From: Nocardioides sp. YR527
Lineage (GTDB): Bacteria > Actinomycetota > Actinomycetes > Propionibacteriales > Nocardioidaceae
Length of the DNA: 64,000 nt
Assembly (NCBI RefSeq): GCF_900101045.1
Contig: NZ_FNFN01000011.1
Span: 1-64,000 of the forward strand
Direction: 5' to 3'
Part shown: piece after piece, positions 1-7,994 of the stretch
How positions within the stretch are numbered: position 1 is the first letter of the stretch
Layout: the number at the start of each line of letters is the position of its first letter
Made by a program: the position numbers and the translations under genes
The notes under the pieces: generated by a model
Seen by the model: the letters and a program-made list of their open reading frames with translations, nothing else
The model's database searches: none
What the model was told of the DNA's origin: nothing

Positions 1-90
1 CGGATTCGCCTCAGCAACCGCCTCCAGGGAAGTGGTGACCGCGACCACCGCCCCCAGCACAGGGTGTTGGGGCTGTTGCAGCATGGTCAT
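1..90 (-). CDS. DUF222/HNH endonuclease-type protein, N-terminus only
   Basis: Only the first 30 residues lie in the window; the gene runs off the left edge. The start is the ATG at 90, eight bases after a good ribosome site (GGGAGG at 104-99). The peptide begins MTMLQQPQHPVLGAVVAV and continues with a small helical stretch. From memory this matches the start of the large actinobacterial DUF222 family, called 13E12 repeat proteins in mycobacteria, which usually end in an HNH nuclease domain and occur in many copies per Nocardioides genome. The HNH part itself is outside the window, so the nuclease call is inferred from the family. A long folded leader RNA (see 105-320) lies directly upstream. 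The start does not resemble IscB, whose N-terminus carries a PLMP motif. Confidence 0.6.
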   Translation of the reverse strand, partial: MTMLQQPQHPVLGAVVAVTTSLEAVAEANP

Positions 91-104
91 CACGGTCACC
101 TCCC

Positions 105-320
105 GACGTACGAACTCAAGGGTTTCTGCCCGCGCAGAATCCCGGTTGGTTCGCTGGTCTCGGAGGCCCGGCAGTACGGGCTATTACTTACCCTCGCAGC
201 TCAGCGTGCACGCCCCTGGTTCCCCTGGATTACCCCACACCCGATGTCTCCCGGGTGGATGGGGCACGCCTCTTTCGAGGTGGTCGGCCTTCACGTTTAC
301 GCCTGCGCCGAGCCTACCAC
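105..320 (-). ncRNA. Structured leader RNA upstream of the HNH gene, HEARO/omega-RNA-like
   Basis: Read on the minus strand, this stretch folds into a chain of stems. CCTC-GAAA-GAGG (280-269) is a GNRA hairpin. CCCCA-TC-CACCCG (264-252) pairs with CGGGTGTGGGG (243-233) over 11 pairs. GCCCG (181-177) pairs with CGGGC (170-166). GCTG (200-197) pairs with CAGC (156-153). A final hairpin pairs GGGATTCTGC (143-134) with GCAGAAACCC (129-120), with one A-A mismatch and a GCGG loop. GTGGT (320-316) can close on ACCAC (284-280). The order of GNRA hairpin, G-rich joining segment with GGGGAACC, multibranch part, GCGAACCAACC and a last hairpin just before an ORF recalls HEARO (IscB omega RNA). That family assignment is from memory and unproven. 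The 5' end is not defined. A large structured riboregulator of another class remains possible. Confidence 0.55.
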
Positions 321-363
321 GCAAAGCAAAACTAGTGAACCCAGTCAGGGACAGGTATCCCAA

Positions 364-450
364 CCAAACCCAGACCGTCGCTGGAAGTCCGCAAGACAGC
401 CAAATGGCACCCAACCCAGACACCCTGCTTCTAAATCTCCCAACCCAGAC
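364..450 (-). repeat. Three spaced 12-bp direct repeats upstream of the folded RNA
   Basis: On the minus strand the 12-mer GTCTGGGTTGGG occurs exactly at 450-439 and 421-410, and with one change (GTCTGGGTTTGG) at 375-364. The spacing is 29 and 46 bp. They lie between the kinase-like gene ending at 488 and the structured RNA. They could be protein sites or traces of an element end. No inverted terminal repeat was found to support an insertion. Confidence 0.55.
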
Positions 451-487
451 AACGTATTGGCCCCACCCACGCTGGAAGGCAACCCAT

Positions 488-1390
488 TCAGCCAGCCAGC
501 GCAGCCCTGGCCATCACGAGGCGGTCGGCGCAGCGTACGGGCATGGTCTCCCAGTAGTAGGGGAATGTCATCAGCGCGATGAAGAGGGCCCAGCCCCGAG
601 CGCGGAGCCAGGTGGCGTCGTCGATGTCGAGGAGCCCGCGGAACTCGTCGCGGCCGGCGGCGTCGAGGAGCTCCCAGGCGCAGATCAGGTCGACGGTCGG
701 GTCGCCGACGGAGAGGGCCCCGAAGTCGAGTACGGCGGTGAGACTGCCCTCGCGGGACAGCAGGTTCTCGGCGAGCAGGTCCCCGTGGACCCAGCGCGGC
801 TCGGCGTCGGCCGGGGGCAGGGCCATCACCTGCGCCCAGACGGTCTCGACCGCGTCCAGGTCCAGGTCGAGCTCGGCGAGCTCGCGACACTCCTTCAGAC
901 GGAACCGCACATCGGCGTCGAAACCGGCGATCGCCTCGCCGCGGTACCAGCGCAGCTCGGGATCCGCGAGCGCCTCCTGCGGCACCTCGGTCCGCCGGAG
1001 CCCGGTCACGACCCCGGCCAGGTCCGCGGCGGTCACGTCACCGGCACCCGGTCCCGGCTTCTCGCCCTCGAGCCAGCGCACCACGCTCCAGCGCTCGGGA
1101 TAACCGAACCCCGGCTCGCCGACCGCCGTCACCTCCGGCGTCGCCACCGCGAGGTTGGCCGCGAATCCGGGAAGCCGGCGGGCCTCCTGTGTGATCGTGG
1201 CCGATCCGCCGGGCTGGCGGGGGAGGCGTACGAGATGCTCCTCGCCCAGCCGGAAGAGCCGGTTCGTCGACCCGGTCGAGTCCAGCGGGCGGAGTGGAAG
1301 ATCTGCGTACGCGGCGAGGTCCCGCCTCAGCAGGGACCGCACCAGGTCCTCGTCGATCGTCAGCTCGTCGTCGTGCATCTCGGCGTTCAT
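488..1390 (-). CDS. Aminoglycoside phosphotransferase (APH) family kinase-like protein
   Basis: About 300 residues with the APH/choline kinase fold. The Brenner motif HGDLLAENLL and the metal-binding LDFG (about 20 residues later) sit in the C-terminal third, followed by a DPTVDL segment, as in active members. These enzymes transfer phosphate from ATP to small hydroxylated substrates. The substrate here cannot be read from sequence, and many such chromosomal genes do not confer antibiotic resistance. Three in-frame starts compete: GTG at 1408, ATG at 1390 and ATG at 1378, none with a clear ribosome site. The last gives MHDDELTID, a start common in the family; 1390 is used here as a compromise. 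The gene stands alone between the folded RNA and a DUF1905 gene. Confidence 0.8.
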   Translation of the reverse strand: MNAEMHDDELTIDEDLVRSLLRRDLAAYADLPLRPLDSTGSTNRLFRLGEEHLVRLPRQPGGSATITQEARRLPGFAANLAVATPEVTAVGEPGFGYPERWSVVRWLEGEKPGPGAGDVTAADLAGVVTGLRRTEVPQEALADPELRWYRGEAIAGFDADVRFRLKECRELAELDLDLDAVETVWAQVMALPPADAEPRWVHGDLLAENLLSREGSLTAVLDFGALSVGDPTVDLICAWELLDAAGRDEFRGLLDIDDATWLRARGWALFIALMTFPYYWETMPVRCADRLVMARAALAG

Positions 1391-1444
1391 CGTCGCTGAG
1401 CCAACCACGTCGGCGCCCCGCGGCGCGCATGATTTTCGCGGGCG

Positions 1445-1741
1445 TCAGACGAGGGTGAGCGAGACGCGGGCGCGGTCGCCGACCTGGAGGTCCTCGCGGC
1501 GGCGTACGTCCTTCTTGATCGGCAGCGCATAGCCCTCCTGACCTGGGAAGACCGAGGTCCTCCAGGTGGTCGTGCCGATCCGCGCCTCGACCTTCACCGA
1601 GCCGAAGCCGCGAGGCGGGCCGGTCGCGATCGACGCCTCGCGGATCTCCTCGGTGACCTCGGGCGGAGCGGTCACGAAGATCCAGGCGTCTGTCTCGTCC
1701 TTCCACGGCCACAGCTCGGCCTCGAACTCCCAGGTCTCCAT
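1445..1741 (-). CDS. DUF1905 domain protein
   Basis: A 98-residue cytoplasmic protein made of a single small beta-barrel domain. The segments FEAELWPWKDETDAWIFV, GFGSVKVEARIG, TTWRTSVFP and the closing LPIKKDVRRREDLQVGD match DUF1905. The function of the family is unknown; the fold resembles small beta barrels such as AbrB or DPBB domains. The length equals the domain, so this is the bare form and lacks the extra C-terminal domain some relatives carry. It lies 36 bp upstream of the divergent end of the APH-like gene, on the same strand, and could share a transcript with it. Confidence 0.8.
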   Translation of the reverse strand: METWEFEAELWPWKDETDAWIFVTAPPEVTEEIREASIATGPPRGFGSVKVEARIGTTTWRTSVFPGQEGYALPIKKDVRRREDLQVGDRARVSLTLV

Positions 1742-1802
1742 GCGTCCATCCTCCCCCGGAAAGTGCTGGGTCGCCTGCTCGGTCGCGGACTAGGGTGCGG
1801 CC

Positions 1803-2264
1803 ATGGCTGACCCTCGCTCCCTCGCCCAGAGACTCTCCGACACCCGCACCCGTCTGGAGAACGACGTCGACCTGTGGATCGCCTCCGCGCACGACGACCA
1901 GCCGTGGCTGGTGCCGATCTCGTTCGTGTGGTGGGAGGGCGAGATCTGGATCGCGAGCATGGGCGGAGCGCGCACCCAGCGCAACCTCACCGCCTCCCCG
2001 GTCGTACGTCTGGCCCTCGGCGAGCTGCGCGACGTCGTGATCGTCGACGGTCGCGCCGAGGTCGAGCCGATGGAGCGTACGCCGAAGCGGGTCCTGGAGA
2101 TCTACGCCGAGAAGCAGGGCGGCGACCCGAGCAGTTGGGCGGACAGCCTGATCCGCGTCCGGCCGACCAAGGTCCAGGCCTGGCGCGAGGAGAACGAGCT
2201 CGAGGGCCGCCACCTGATGCGGAACAGCCGCTGGCTGGACGAGGGTGGGTCGGATGGAAGCTGA
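1803..2264 (+). CDS. Pyridoxamine 5'-phosphate oxidase-fold (PPOX) flavin-binding protein
   Basis: A 153-residue protein with the split beta-barrel of PPOX-type proteins, which bind FMN or F420. The N-terminal part has LWIASAHDDQPWLVPISFVWWEG, followed by IWIASMGGARTQRNL (phosphate-binding region) and VVRLALGELRDVVIVDGRAEV, the typical strand order. It may reduce or bind a small ligand; neither cofactor nor substrate can be decided from sequence. The ATG at 1803 has no strong ribosome site. The next gene starts at 2254 inside its last codons, so the two are probably translated together. Confidence 0.75.
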   Translation: MADPRSLAQRLSDTRTRLENDVDLWIASAHDDQPWLVPISFVWWEGEIWIASMGGARTQRNLTASPVVRLALGELRDVVIVDGRAEVEPMERTPKRVLEIYAEKQGGDPSSWADSLIRVRPTKVQAWREENELEGRHLMRNSRWLDEGGSDGS

Positions 2265-2907
2265 GGTGCCGCTGACCGAAGACGCCTTCCGGGCGCTCGC
2301 CCGATCGTCGCCGTGGCGCTTCTCCGCGCTGCACTTCACCTGGCGGACGCGGGACGACGGCGACGTCGAGTGCTGGTTGCGCAGACCTGGTTGGCTCCGC
2401 GTGCGTGACGCCGCCGGGGATCGAGTGGTCAGGGGCGAGGACCCGGTGGTCGATCCGCGGCCGGTCCTGCGGGCCGACGGTCTCGTGGAGAGCCGCCCGC
2501 GGGCCTACACCCACGACATCGACGACCCGATGTGGAACAACTACCTGTTCGTGTCGATGCTCGATCCCGAGGAGCTCTCCGCCGACGTCGTGCTGAGCGA
2601 CCTGCGTTCGGAGGCCCGAGCGGGTCGGGAGACCTGGTGGGCGAGGGCGGTGCCCGGGGAGGAGTACGAGCCGCGGTGCGGTTGTTGTCCGCTGCTGTGG
2701 TCCTGGGTCTCCGACCGGGACGAGTACGGCGATGGCGACCCGGGTTGGGAGCCGTCCGCGGGGACGGTCTACCCCGAGGCGTACGACGTCGCGCTGGACG
2801 TGGCGACCGGGATCGTCGTGCAGCTGACCCCGGTCGGAGGCTCACGGCCCGATCTCGGCTTCGAGACCACGATCCATGAGGCAGAACTGTCGGTGGTCTC
2901 TGTTTAA
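2254..2907 (+). CDS. Conserved hypothetical protein
   Basis: A 217-residue soluble protein that I do not recognise. It is rich in Trp, Asp and Arg, has no signal peptide or membrane segment, and contains a CGCC cluster near residue 148. The start at ATG 2254 is chosen because GAGGG lies eight bases upstream; a GTG at 2245 is the alternative. The start lies within the end of the preceding PPOX-like gene (an 11-bp overlap), implying translational coupling. The sequence pattern (HFTWRTRDDGDVECWLRRPGWLRV) suggests an all-beta N-terminal half similar to small actinobacterial lipoprotein-like or immunity-like folds, but this is only a guess. Confidence 0.65.
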   Translation: MEAEVPLTEDAFRALARSSPWRFSALHFTWRTRDDGDVECWLRRPGWLRVRDAAGDRVVRGEDPVVDPRPVLRADGLVESRPRAYTHDIDDPMWNNYLFVSMLDPEELSADVVLSDLRSEARAGRETWWARAVPGEEYEPRCGCCPLLWSWVSDRDEYGDGDPGWEPSAGTVYPEAYDVALDVATGIVVQLTPVGGSRPDLGFETTIHEAELSVVSV

Positions 2908-2950
2908 GTGGGTGGTGAGGACGACATCCGATCCAGACGGAGGAGATGTC

Positions 2951-3208
2951 ATGACCATCAGCACGACCATCGATGAGGAGATCGAGCGGCTCGAGGAGGA
3001 GCTCGGCGAGCGGCCTGCCTGTGAGTGCAGCTGCGGCAGCCCGGACAGCGACGCGGAGCCTTGTGGCGAGGTGGCGGCGTACGCCGTGACCGTGCTCTGT
3101 CCCGACGACCGGTGCACCCACACCTATCTGTTGTGCCGGGAGTGCCGGGACCTGTGGGTGCAGAACTGTCCACCCCCTCACCAGCTCCGCGTCGTTGCGC
3201 TCGGGTGA
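2951..3208 (+). CDS. Small cysteine-rich hypothetical protein, possible zinc binder
   Basis: An 85-residue acidic protein starting MTISTTIDEEIERLEEEL, a short coiled-coil-like helix. It is followed by a Cys-rich part: CECSCG, two single cysteines, then CPDDRC, CRECRD and a last Cys. Ten cysteines in 60 residues suggest a zinc ribbon or knuckle. The start is ATG 2951, supported by GGAGGAG directly upstream; an open frame extending to 2876 is ignored for this reason. It is not recognisable as a named family. It lies tail to tail with the GH78 gene, with only three bases between the stop codons. Confidence 0.65.
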   Translation: MTISTTIDEEIERLEEELGERPACECSCGSPDSDAEPCGEVAAYAVTVLCPDDRCTHTYLLCRECRDLWVQNCPPPHQLRVVALG

Positions 3209-3211
3209 GGC

Positions 3212-6200
3212 TCATGCCACCGGCACCACCCAGACGTCGGCGACGGACGGGTCGTAGTCGGCGCCGGTGTCCCGGAACCGGATCCGCACCGAGCCGTCCG
3301 CGGTCTGCGCCGAGGGCTCCACCAGGAACTGGTGGGTCATCGTGCCCTGGCCGCCGCCTGTGCGGGTCAGGTCGACGCTGTGCGCGACCTGACCGTCGAG
3401 CTCGACGTCGTAGGTCTTGCGTCGCGCACCGTCGAACGTCTCGACGATGCGGACCACGAACGATCGGTCCGTCGGCACCGCGGCGTCGAACTCGAACCAG
3501 CCGCCGGGGTAGGAGGAGTGGGTGTAGCGGCGGGTCAGTCCGGCCTCCTGGTTGGTCCCCGACCGCTCGGAGGCGGTCAGTCCGTGCGCTGTTTCCGAGG
3601 TCGCCTCACCGAGGTCGACATGATCGGTCGACGCCGACGGTGGCGTCGCGAGTCCGACGGTCACGGTGGCCGCCGCCTGCTCAGCTGCTGTGGCTCCGGT
3701 CGCGAGGGTCAGGGACACCGGGCCGGCGACGACGGTCTGCGGCACGACGACGTCGACCTCGACATCAGCGTTCTGACCGGCCGGGATCTCGTAGCCGACC
3801 GGCTCCGCGGACCAGCCGGCAGGGCCGGTCAGCGACAGCTCGCCGCGCTGGGTGACGTCGCTGCGGTTGTGCAGCGTGGCGGTGATGGTCGCGGTCCGTC
3901 CGCCGTCGACCGACGCCGGCGTGCTCGACGTCGCGGTGATCTGCACCCCGGGTCCGACCATCAGCGTGCCTCCCACCGGGAGCGTGGCGGTGCCACCCGA
4001 GCGGCTGTAGGACAGCTCGCCGTTGAGTTCGACGGGCCCGACAGCGGCGTCCTCCGGCACGGTGACCTCATAGGCGTGCTCGACCTGTCCGCCTGTCGGC
4101 ACGGTGTCGGCGGGCGCGCCGACCGGTTCGGCGGTCCATCCGTCCGGCACCTCGAGCGACGAGGCCACCTCCTTCAGCGACTCCTTGCCGGAGTTGTCGA
4201 CCCGCACCGACACCTCGACGACATCGCCGGGGAGGACCTCCTCGTCGGGGACCCGCAGGACGGCGACGGCGCCGACCAGCCGGGCCGAAGCCCGCGAGAG
4301 ACTCTTCTCGATCGCCGTCAGCCGGTCGCGCAGACCTGCAGCGGTCGCTTCGGTGAGCATGCCGTTGTCGGCGTACATCTGGACGGCGCGGTCCAGGTTC
4401 GCGGCCGCCGCGAGGGCACGATGGACCGCCTCGGCGACCCGCTCCTCCTCGGCGTCACGAGCGGCGAGATCCCATGCCTTGGCGATCTCGCCGCGCAGCA
4501 GAGCCGTCCGCTTCGCGAGGTCGCGCTCGGCGGCACGGCCCGCGGGGCCCTCGAGGCTCAAGGAGGAGACCTGCGCAGCCGTCGCGGCAGCCGCCGCCCG
4601 GGCGGCGCCGAGGTCCCCGAGCGCGGGAGCTACCGCGAAGCTGTAGTCGCCGGATCCGACCTCGAGAACGACCACGCCCTCGTCCTCACGCACGAACTCG
4701 ACGTCCCGCGAGTCCTCGATCGGGGAGCCGCCCTCGGTGACCGCCCAGCGGTTGGCGGCCGGGATCCGCACCTCGGCGGTCGTGTTCGCCGGGACCGTCA
4801 CCTCGAGGCTCATCGGCCCGTCGTCGGTCGCCCACGCGCTGCGTACGGTGCCGTACGGGGTCTGCAGGCTGAAGTCGACGTCGTCGACACCGTCGCCCGG
4901 CTCGGGCGCGATCGTGATCCTGCGGTAGCCGGGCTCAGCGGCCGAGACGCCGGCCATGGTGCGATACATCCACTCGCCGACGGCGCCGTAGGCGTAGTGG
5001 TTGAAGGAGTTCATGCCCACGTCGTTGAACGTGCCGTCCGGGTTGATCGAGTTCCAGCGCTCCCAGATCGTGGTGGCGCCCTTGCCGATCTCATAGCCCC
5101 ACGACGGGTAGTCCTCGTGCTGCAGCAGCCGATAGGCGATGTCGGTGCGCCCGGCTTTGGTCAGCGCCGGCAGCAGCCCGTCGACACCCAGGAACCCGGT
5201 CGAGAGGTGGTAGTCACGCCGCTCGAGCGTCTGCACGAACTGGTCATAGACCGCCTCGCGTCGATTCTCGGGCTCGAGATCGTTGGTCAGGGTGAGGATG
5301 TACGCCGTCTGGCTGTCGCCCTTGACGGATCCGTCAGCAGCGATGAAGGCCTGCTGGTACGCGGCCCGGATGGCCTCGTAACGAGCCTGGTATGTCGCGG
5401 CGTCCTCGTCGTTGCCGACCGCCTTCGCCATCTGCGCGAACTCGCGGGTGCTCTTCGCGACGAAGGCCGTGTCCAGGACGTCCGCGGGTGTCGGGTCGTC
5501 GAGGTTGAGCCAGTCCAGGTAGCCGCCGGCGGAGCGGATGTGTCCGGTCGAGTCGGCGTCGAGGAAGTCGACGTAGCGCTTCATCATGTCGTAGTTCTCG
5601 GTGATGACGCCGGTGTCGCCGTAGGCCTGCCACAGCGTCCAGGGCACGTGCACGCCCGCGTCCATCCAGCCGGCCGACTCGTAGCCGCCGTCGAAGCGAC
5701 CCGGGACGACCGGGGCGACGCCGGGCAGCGATCCGTTCGGCCGCTGGGTGTCGCGCAGGTCCTGCAGCCACTTGGTCAGGAACGACTCGGAGTCCATGTT
5801 GTAGACCGCGGTCCGGGCGAACACGTTGATGTCGCCGGTCCACCCCATCCGCTCGTCGCGAGCCGGGGTGTCGGTCGGGATGGAGAGGAAGTTGCCGCGC
5901 ATGCCCCACACGATGTTGCTCTGCAGCCGGTCGACCAGCTGCGAGCTGGTGTCCAGCGTGCTGGCCAGATCGCCGTCGGTGCCGACCACGACGCCCACGA
6001 TGTCGGAGGCGTCGGGCGCTTCGTCCAGCCCGGAGATCTCGACGTAGCGGAAGCCGTGGAAGGTGAAGGACGGCTCGTACGTCTCCGGCTCGTCCGACCC
6101 GAAGGTGTAGGTGTCCGTGGCCTTCGCGCTGCGGAGGTTGGCCGTGTAGAGGGTGCCGTCGGGGTTGAGCACCTCGCCGTGTCGGATCGTGACCGTCCGG

Positions 6201-7867
6201 CCCTTCTCGCCCTGCAGGGTGAGGCGGACGTGGCCGACCATGTTCTGGCCGAGGTCGTAGAGGTAGACACCGTCGGTGGGCGAGTCGATCCGCTCGGCGG
6301 TCTCCAGCTCCTCGGTGACACGTACGTCGACGGCCGTCTGTGGCTCGAGCACGTCGGTCGGCTCGTCCCTGACGGTGACGTCGGCCCAGTCCTGGTCGTC
6401 AAAGCCGGCGCGGTCCCAGCCCTCGACCTCGGCCGCTCGGCGGGCGTCGTACCACTCGCCGTCGAGGAGGTCGGCCTCGCGGGTCGGGCCGCCGGTGGTG
6501 CGCCAGCTGTCGTCGGTGCGTACGACCTCGCTGGTGCCGTCGGAGTAGTCGACGACGAGCTCGGCGATCACGGAGTTGGCGGTGCCGTAGACGTCGGTGC
6601 CGAACATCGCGACCTTGCCGGAGTACCAGCCGGGTGCGACCTCGGCCCCGAAGACGTTCGAGCCTGAACGCACCAGACCGGTCACGTCGTAGGTCTGGTA
6701 GTCGATGCGCTTGTCGTACGCCGTCCAGCCGGGCGCCAGCTCGGCGTCGCCGACGCGCTCGCCGTTGAGGCGCAGCTCGTAGACGCCGCGCGCCGAGGCG
6801 TAGACGCGGGCGCGGGTGATGCTCTTCTCGCCCAGGTCGACCTCCTTGCGCAGCAGCGGCACCGCGTCGTCGCCGCGCAGCCAGGCCTCGCCGCCGGCGT
6901 TGTCGACCCGGAGGCCGTCGGCGGTGACGGTGCCGGCGGTGAAGGTGCGGTCGCCGGTGGGGAAGTCGGTGTCCACGAGGGTGGCGCCACCGGCGCTGGT
7001 GACGGTCACGTCGTGGACCAGTCCGTGCTCGGCACCGTTGGTGCGGAAACCCATGACCCCGGGCCCGGCGAAGGTGGCATCGGTGCGCTGGTCGAGCTGC
7101 TCACCGTCGATCGTGGTCGTGATCGTGTCCCCCGCGACGGTGATCGCGTAGTCGTGCTCGGCGGCGAAATCGAAGCCGCTCGGGACCGGCTTCGCGGGCA
7201 GCACGGAGTAGCCGCCGTTGCGTTTCACGTGGGGACGGAGCGCGTCGTCGGACTCGCTGAACTGCCACATGTAGGCGTTCTCGGTGTTCTCGCCACGGAA
7301 GTAGACGCCGAGCGCTCCGCCGATGTCGGAAGCGGTGAACTCGATCGTGTAGTCCGTCCACTCCGCGCCCGGCTCAGCAGTCTCCGCGCCGATCCAGTCC
7401 GCGGTCCAGGGCTCCTCGCCGAGACCGGTGGCGAACGTCGCCGGATCGCTCCACGCCGAAGCGACGCCGTTGTCGTCCCAGACCCGCACCGACCACACGT
7501 AGTCCGTGCGCGGCTTCAGCGCGGGCCCGGCGTACCGGACGTCGACGGACTGCCCGGAGCGCACCTTCCGGCTGTCCCACACATCGGGCGTCCGGAGCTT
7601 CCGCTCCGAGGACGCGACGCGGATCTGGTAGGCCTTCTGGGTCACCCCGCGCCGGTCGGACTCGAGCTGCCAGCCCAGCGTCGGGGCGGTCGTGGCGATG
7701 CCGAGCGGATCGGCCAGTGCGTTCGTACGCAGCTCGTCGACGACCGGGACGGCGTCGACCTTCCCGCTCACGGGCGGTTGGACGGCACCCGCGGCGAGTG
7801 GTGGCAGTGAGGGGACGAGGACGACGGCGAGGGCGGCCGTGATCAACCCGGCGACATGAGGGCGCAC
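3212..7867 (-). CDS. Secreted multidomain GH78 alpha-L-rhamnosidase
   Basis: A 1551-residue exported protein that should release L-rhamnose from plant or microbial glycans. Residues 1-28 are a signal peptide (hydrophobic core, AAGA). About 40-150 is a fibronectin-like N-terminal domain. About 165-300 looks like an inserted concanavalin-type domain. About 345-500 is the rhamnosidase N-domain with YELRLNGERVGDAEL. About 530-615 is a beta domain. About 640-990 is the alpha6/alpha6 barrel, with PARDERMGWTGD (about 668-679) holding the likely acid residues and TTIWERWNS (about 932-940) the conserved Glu. About 995-1090 is the C-terminal beta domain. A helical linker (about 1090-1200), two NEW3-like beta domains (about 1205-1410) and a beta-sandwich end follow. 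The GTG start has AGGAG six bases upstream. It is much longer than usual for the family because of the extra C-terminal domains. A LacI-type operator lies 25 bp before the start. Confidence 0.88.
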   Translation of the reverse strand: MRPHVAGLITAALAVVLVPSLPPLAAGAVQPPVSGKVDAVPVVDELRTNALADPLGIATTAPTLGWQLESDRRGVTQKAYQIRVASSERKLRTPDVWDSRKVRSGQSVDVRYAGPALKPRTDYVWSVRVWDDNGVASAWSDPATFATGLGEEPWTADWIGAETAEPGAEWTDYTIEFTASDIGGALGVYFRGENTENAYMWQFSESDDALRPHVKRNGGYSVLPAKPVPSGFDFAAEHDYAITVAGDTITTTIDGEQLDQRTDATFAGPGVMGFRTNGAEHGLVHDVTVTSAGGATLVDTDFPTGDRTFTAGTVTADGLRVDNAGGEAWLRGDDAVPLLRKEVDLGEKSITRARVYASARGVYELRLNGERVGDAELAPGWTAYDKRIDYQTYDVTGLVRSGSNVFGAEVAPGWYSGKVAMFGTDVYGTANSVIAELVVDYSDGTSEVVRTDDSWRTTGGPTREADLLDGEWYDARRAAEVEGWDRAGFDDQDWADVTVRDEPTDVLEPQTAVDVRVTEELETAERIDSPTDGVYLYDLGQNMVGHVRLTLQGEKGRTVTIRHGEVLNPDGTLYTANLRSAKATDTYTFGSDEPETYEPSFTFHGFRYVEISGLDEAPDASDIVGVVVGTDGDLASTLDTSSQLVDRLQSNIVWGMRGNFLSIPTDTPARDERMGWTGDINVFARTAVYNMDSESFLTKWLQDLRDTQRPNGSLPGVAPVVPGRFDGGYESAGWMDAGVHVPWTLWQAYGDTGVITENYDMMKRYVDFLDADSTGHIRSAGGYLDWLNLDDPTPADVLDTAFVAKSTREFAQMAKAVGNDEDAATYQARYEAIRAAYQQAFIAADGSVKGDSQTAYILTLTNDLEPENRREAVYDQFVQTLERRDYHLSTGFLGVDGLLPALTKAGRTDIAYRLLQHEDYPSWGYEIGKGATTIWERWNSINPDGTFNDVGMNSFNHYAYGAVGEWMYRTMAGVSAAEPGYRRITIAPEPGDGVDDVDFSLQTPYGTVRSAWATDDGPMSLEVTVPANTTAEVRIPAANRWAVTEGGSPIEDSRDVEFVREDEGVVVLEVGSGDYSFAVAPALGDLGAARAAAAATAAQVSSLSLEGPAGRAAERDLAKRTALLRGEIAKAWDLAARDAEEERVAEAVHRALAAAANLDRAVQMYADNGMLTEATAAGLRDRLTAIEKSLSRASARLVGAVAVLRVPDEEVLPGDVVEVSVRVDNSGKESLKEVASSLEVPDGWTAEPVGAPADTVPTGGQVEHAYEVTVPEDAAVGPVELNGELSYSRSGGTATLPVGGTLMVGPGVQITATSSTPASVDGGRTATITATLHNRSDVTQRGELSLTGPAGWSAEPVGYEIPAGQNADVEVDVVVPQTVVAGPVSLTLATGATAAEQAAATVTVGLATPPSASTDHVDLGEATSETAHGLTASERSGTNQEAGLTRRYTHSSYPGGWFEFDAAVPTDRSFVVRIVETFDGARRKTYDVELDGQVAHSVDLTRTGGGQGTMTHQFLVEPSAQTADGSVRIRFRDTGADYDPSVADVWVVPVA

Positions 7868-7891
7868 GCGAAACTCCTGAGGTCGAGGAAT

Positions 7892-7903
7892 TGAAACGCT
7901 TCA
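7892..7903 (-). promoter_or_regulatory. LacI-family operator-like site before the rhamnosidase gene
   Basis: TGAAACGCTTCA matches the shared half-site pattern of LacI/GalR repressors (TGAAACG and its mirror) with central CG. It lies 25 bp before the GTG start of the GH78 gene, where a bound repressor would block transcription. Sugar-responsive LacI control is common for such hydrolases. No lacI-type gene lies in this window, so the regulator must be elsewhere. Confidence 0.6.
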
Positions 7904-7954
7904 GGGAGTATGGTGTGCGTCACGCTTTGCGTGCAGTGAAATGGCCTCATCCGG

Positions 7955-7981
7955 CCACGGACAACGATTCAACGGCCGTGG
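7955..7981 (-). terminator. Possible hairpin behind the XPB helicase gene
   Basis: CCACGG pairs with CCGTGG around a 15-base loop in the 127-bp gap between the helicase stop and the GH78 start. There is no T run, so it is only a weak candidate for ending the helicase transcript. The same gap holds a small perfect repeat CACGC-TTT-GCGTG at 7921-7933. Confidence 0.3.
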
Positions 7982-7994
7982 GTTGGCCGCGAGC

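Noticed and set aside
1..90. IscB gene behind the RNA
   Set aside because: The visible N-terminus has no PLMP-type motif and fits DUF222 proteins better, so only the RNA resembles that system.
105..320. Group I or II intron
   Set aside because: No split gene, no conserved intron core such as the domain V hairpin, and the RNA leads straight into a start codon.
32..1399. A 455-residue open frame on the plus strand at the left end
   Set aside because: It runs against the HNH gene, the folded RNA and the APH-like gene, has no recognisable domain, and its composition is that of a reading-frame shadow.
3332..6667. A 1111-residue plus-strand open frame within the rhamnosidase gene
   Set aside because: It is the complement of the GH78 gene, which has clear domains and signal peptide; long antisense frames are usual in GC-rich DNA.
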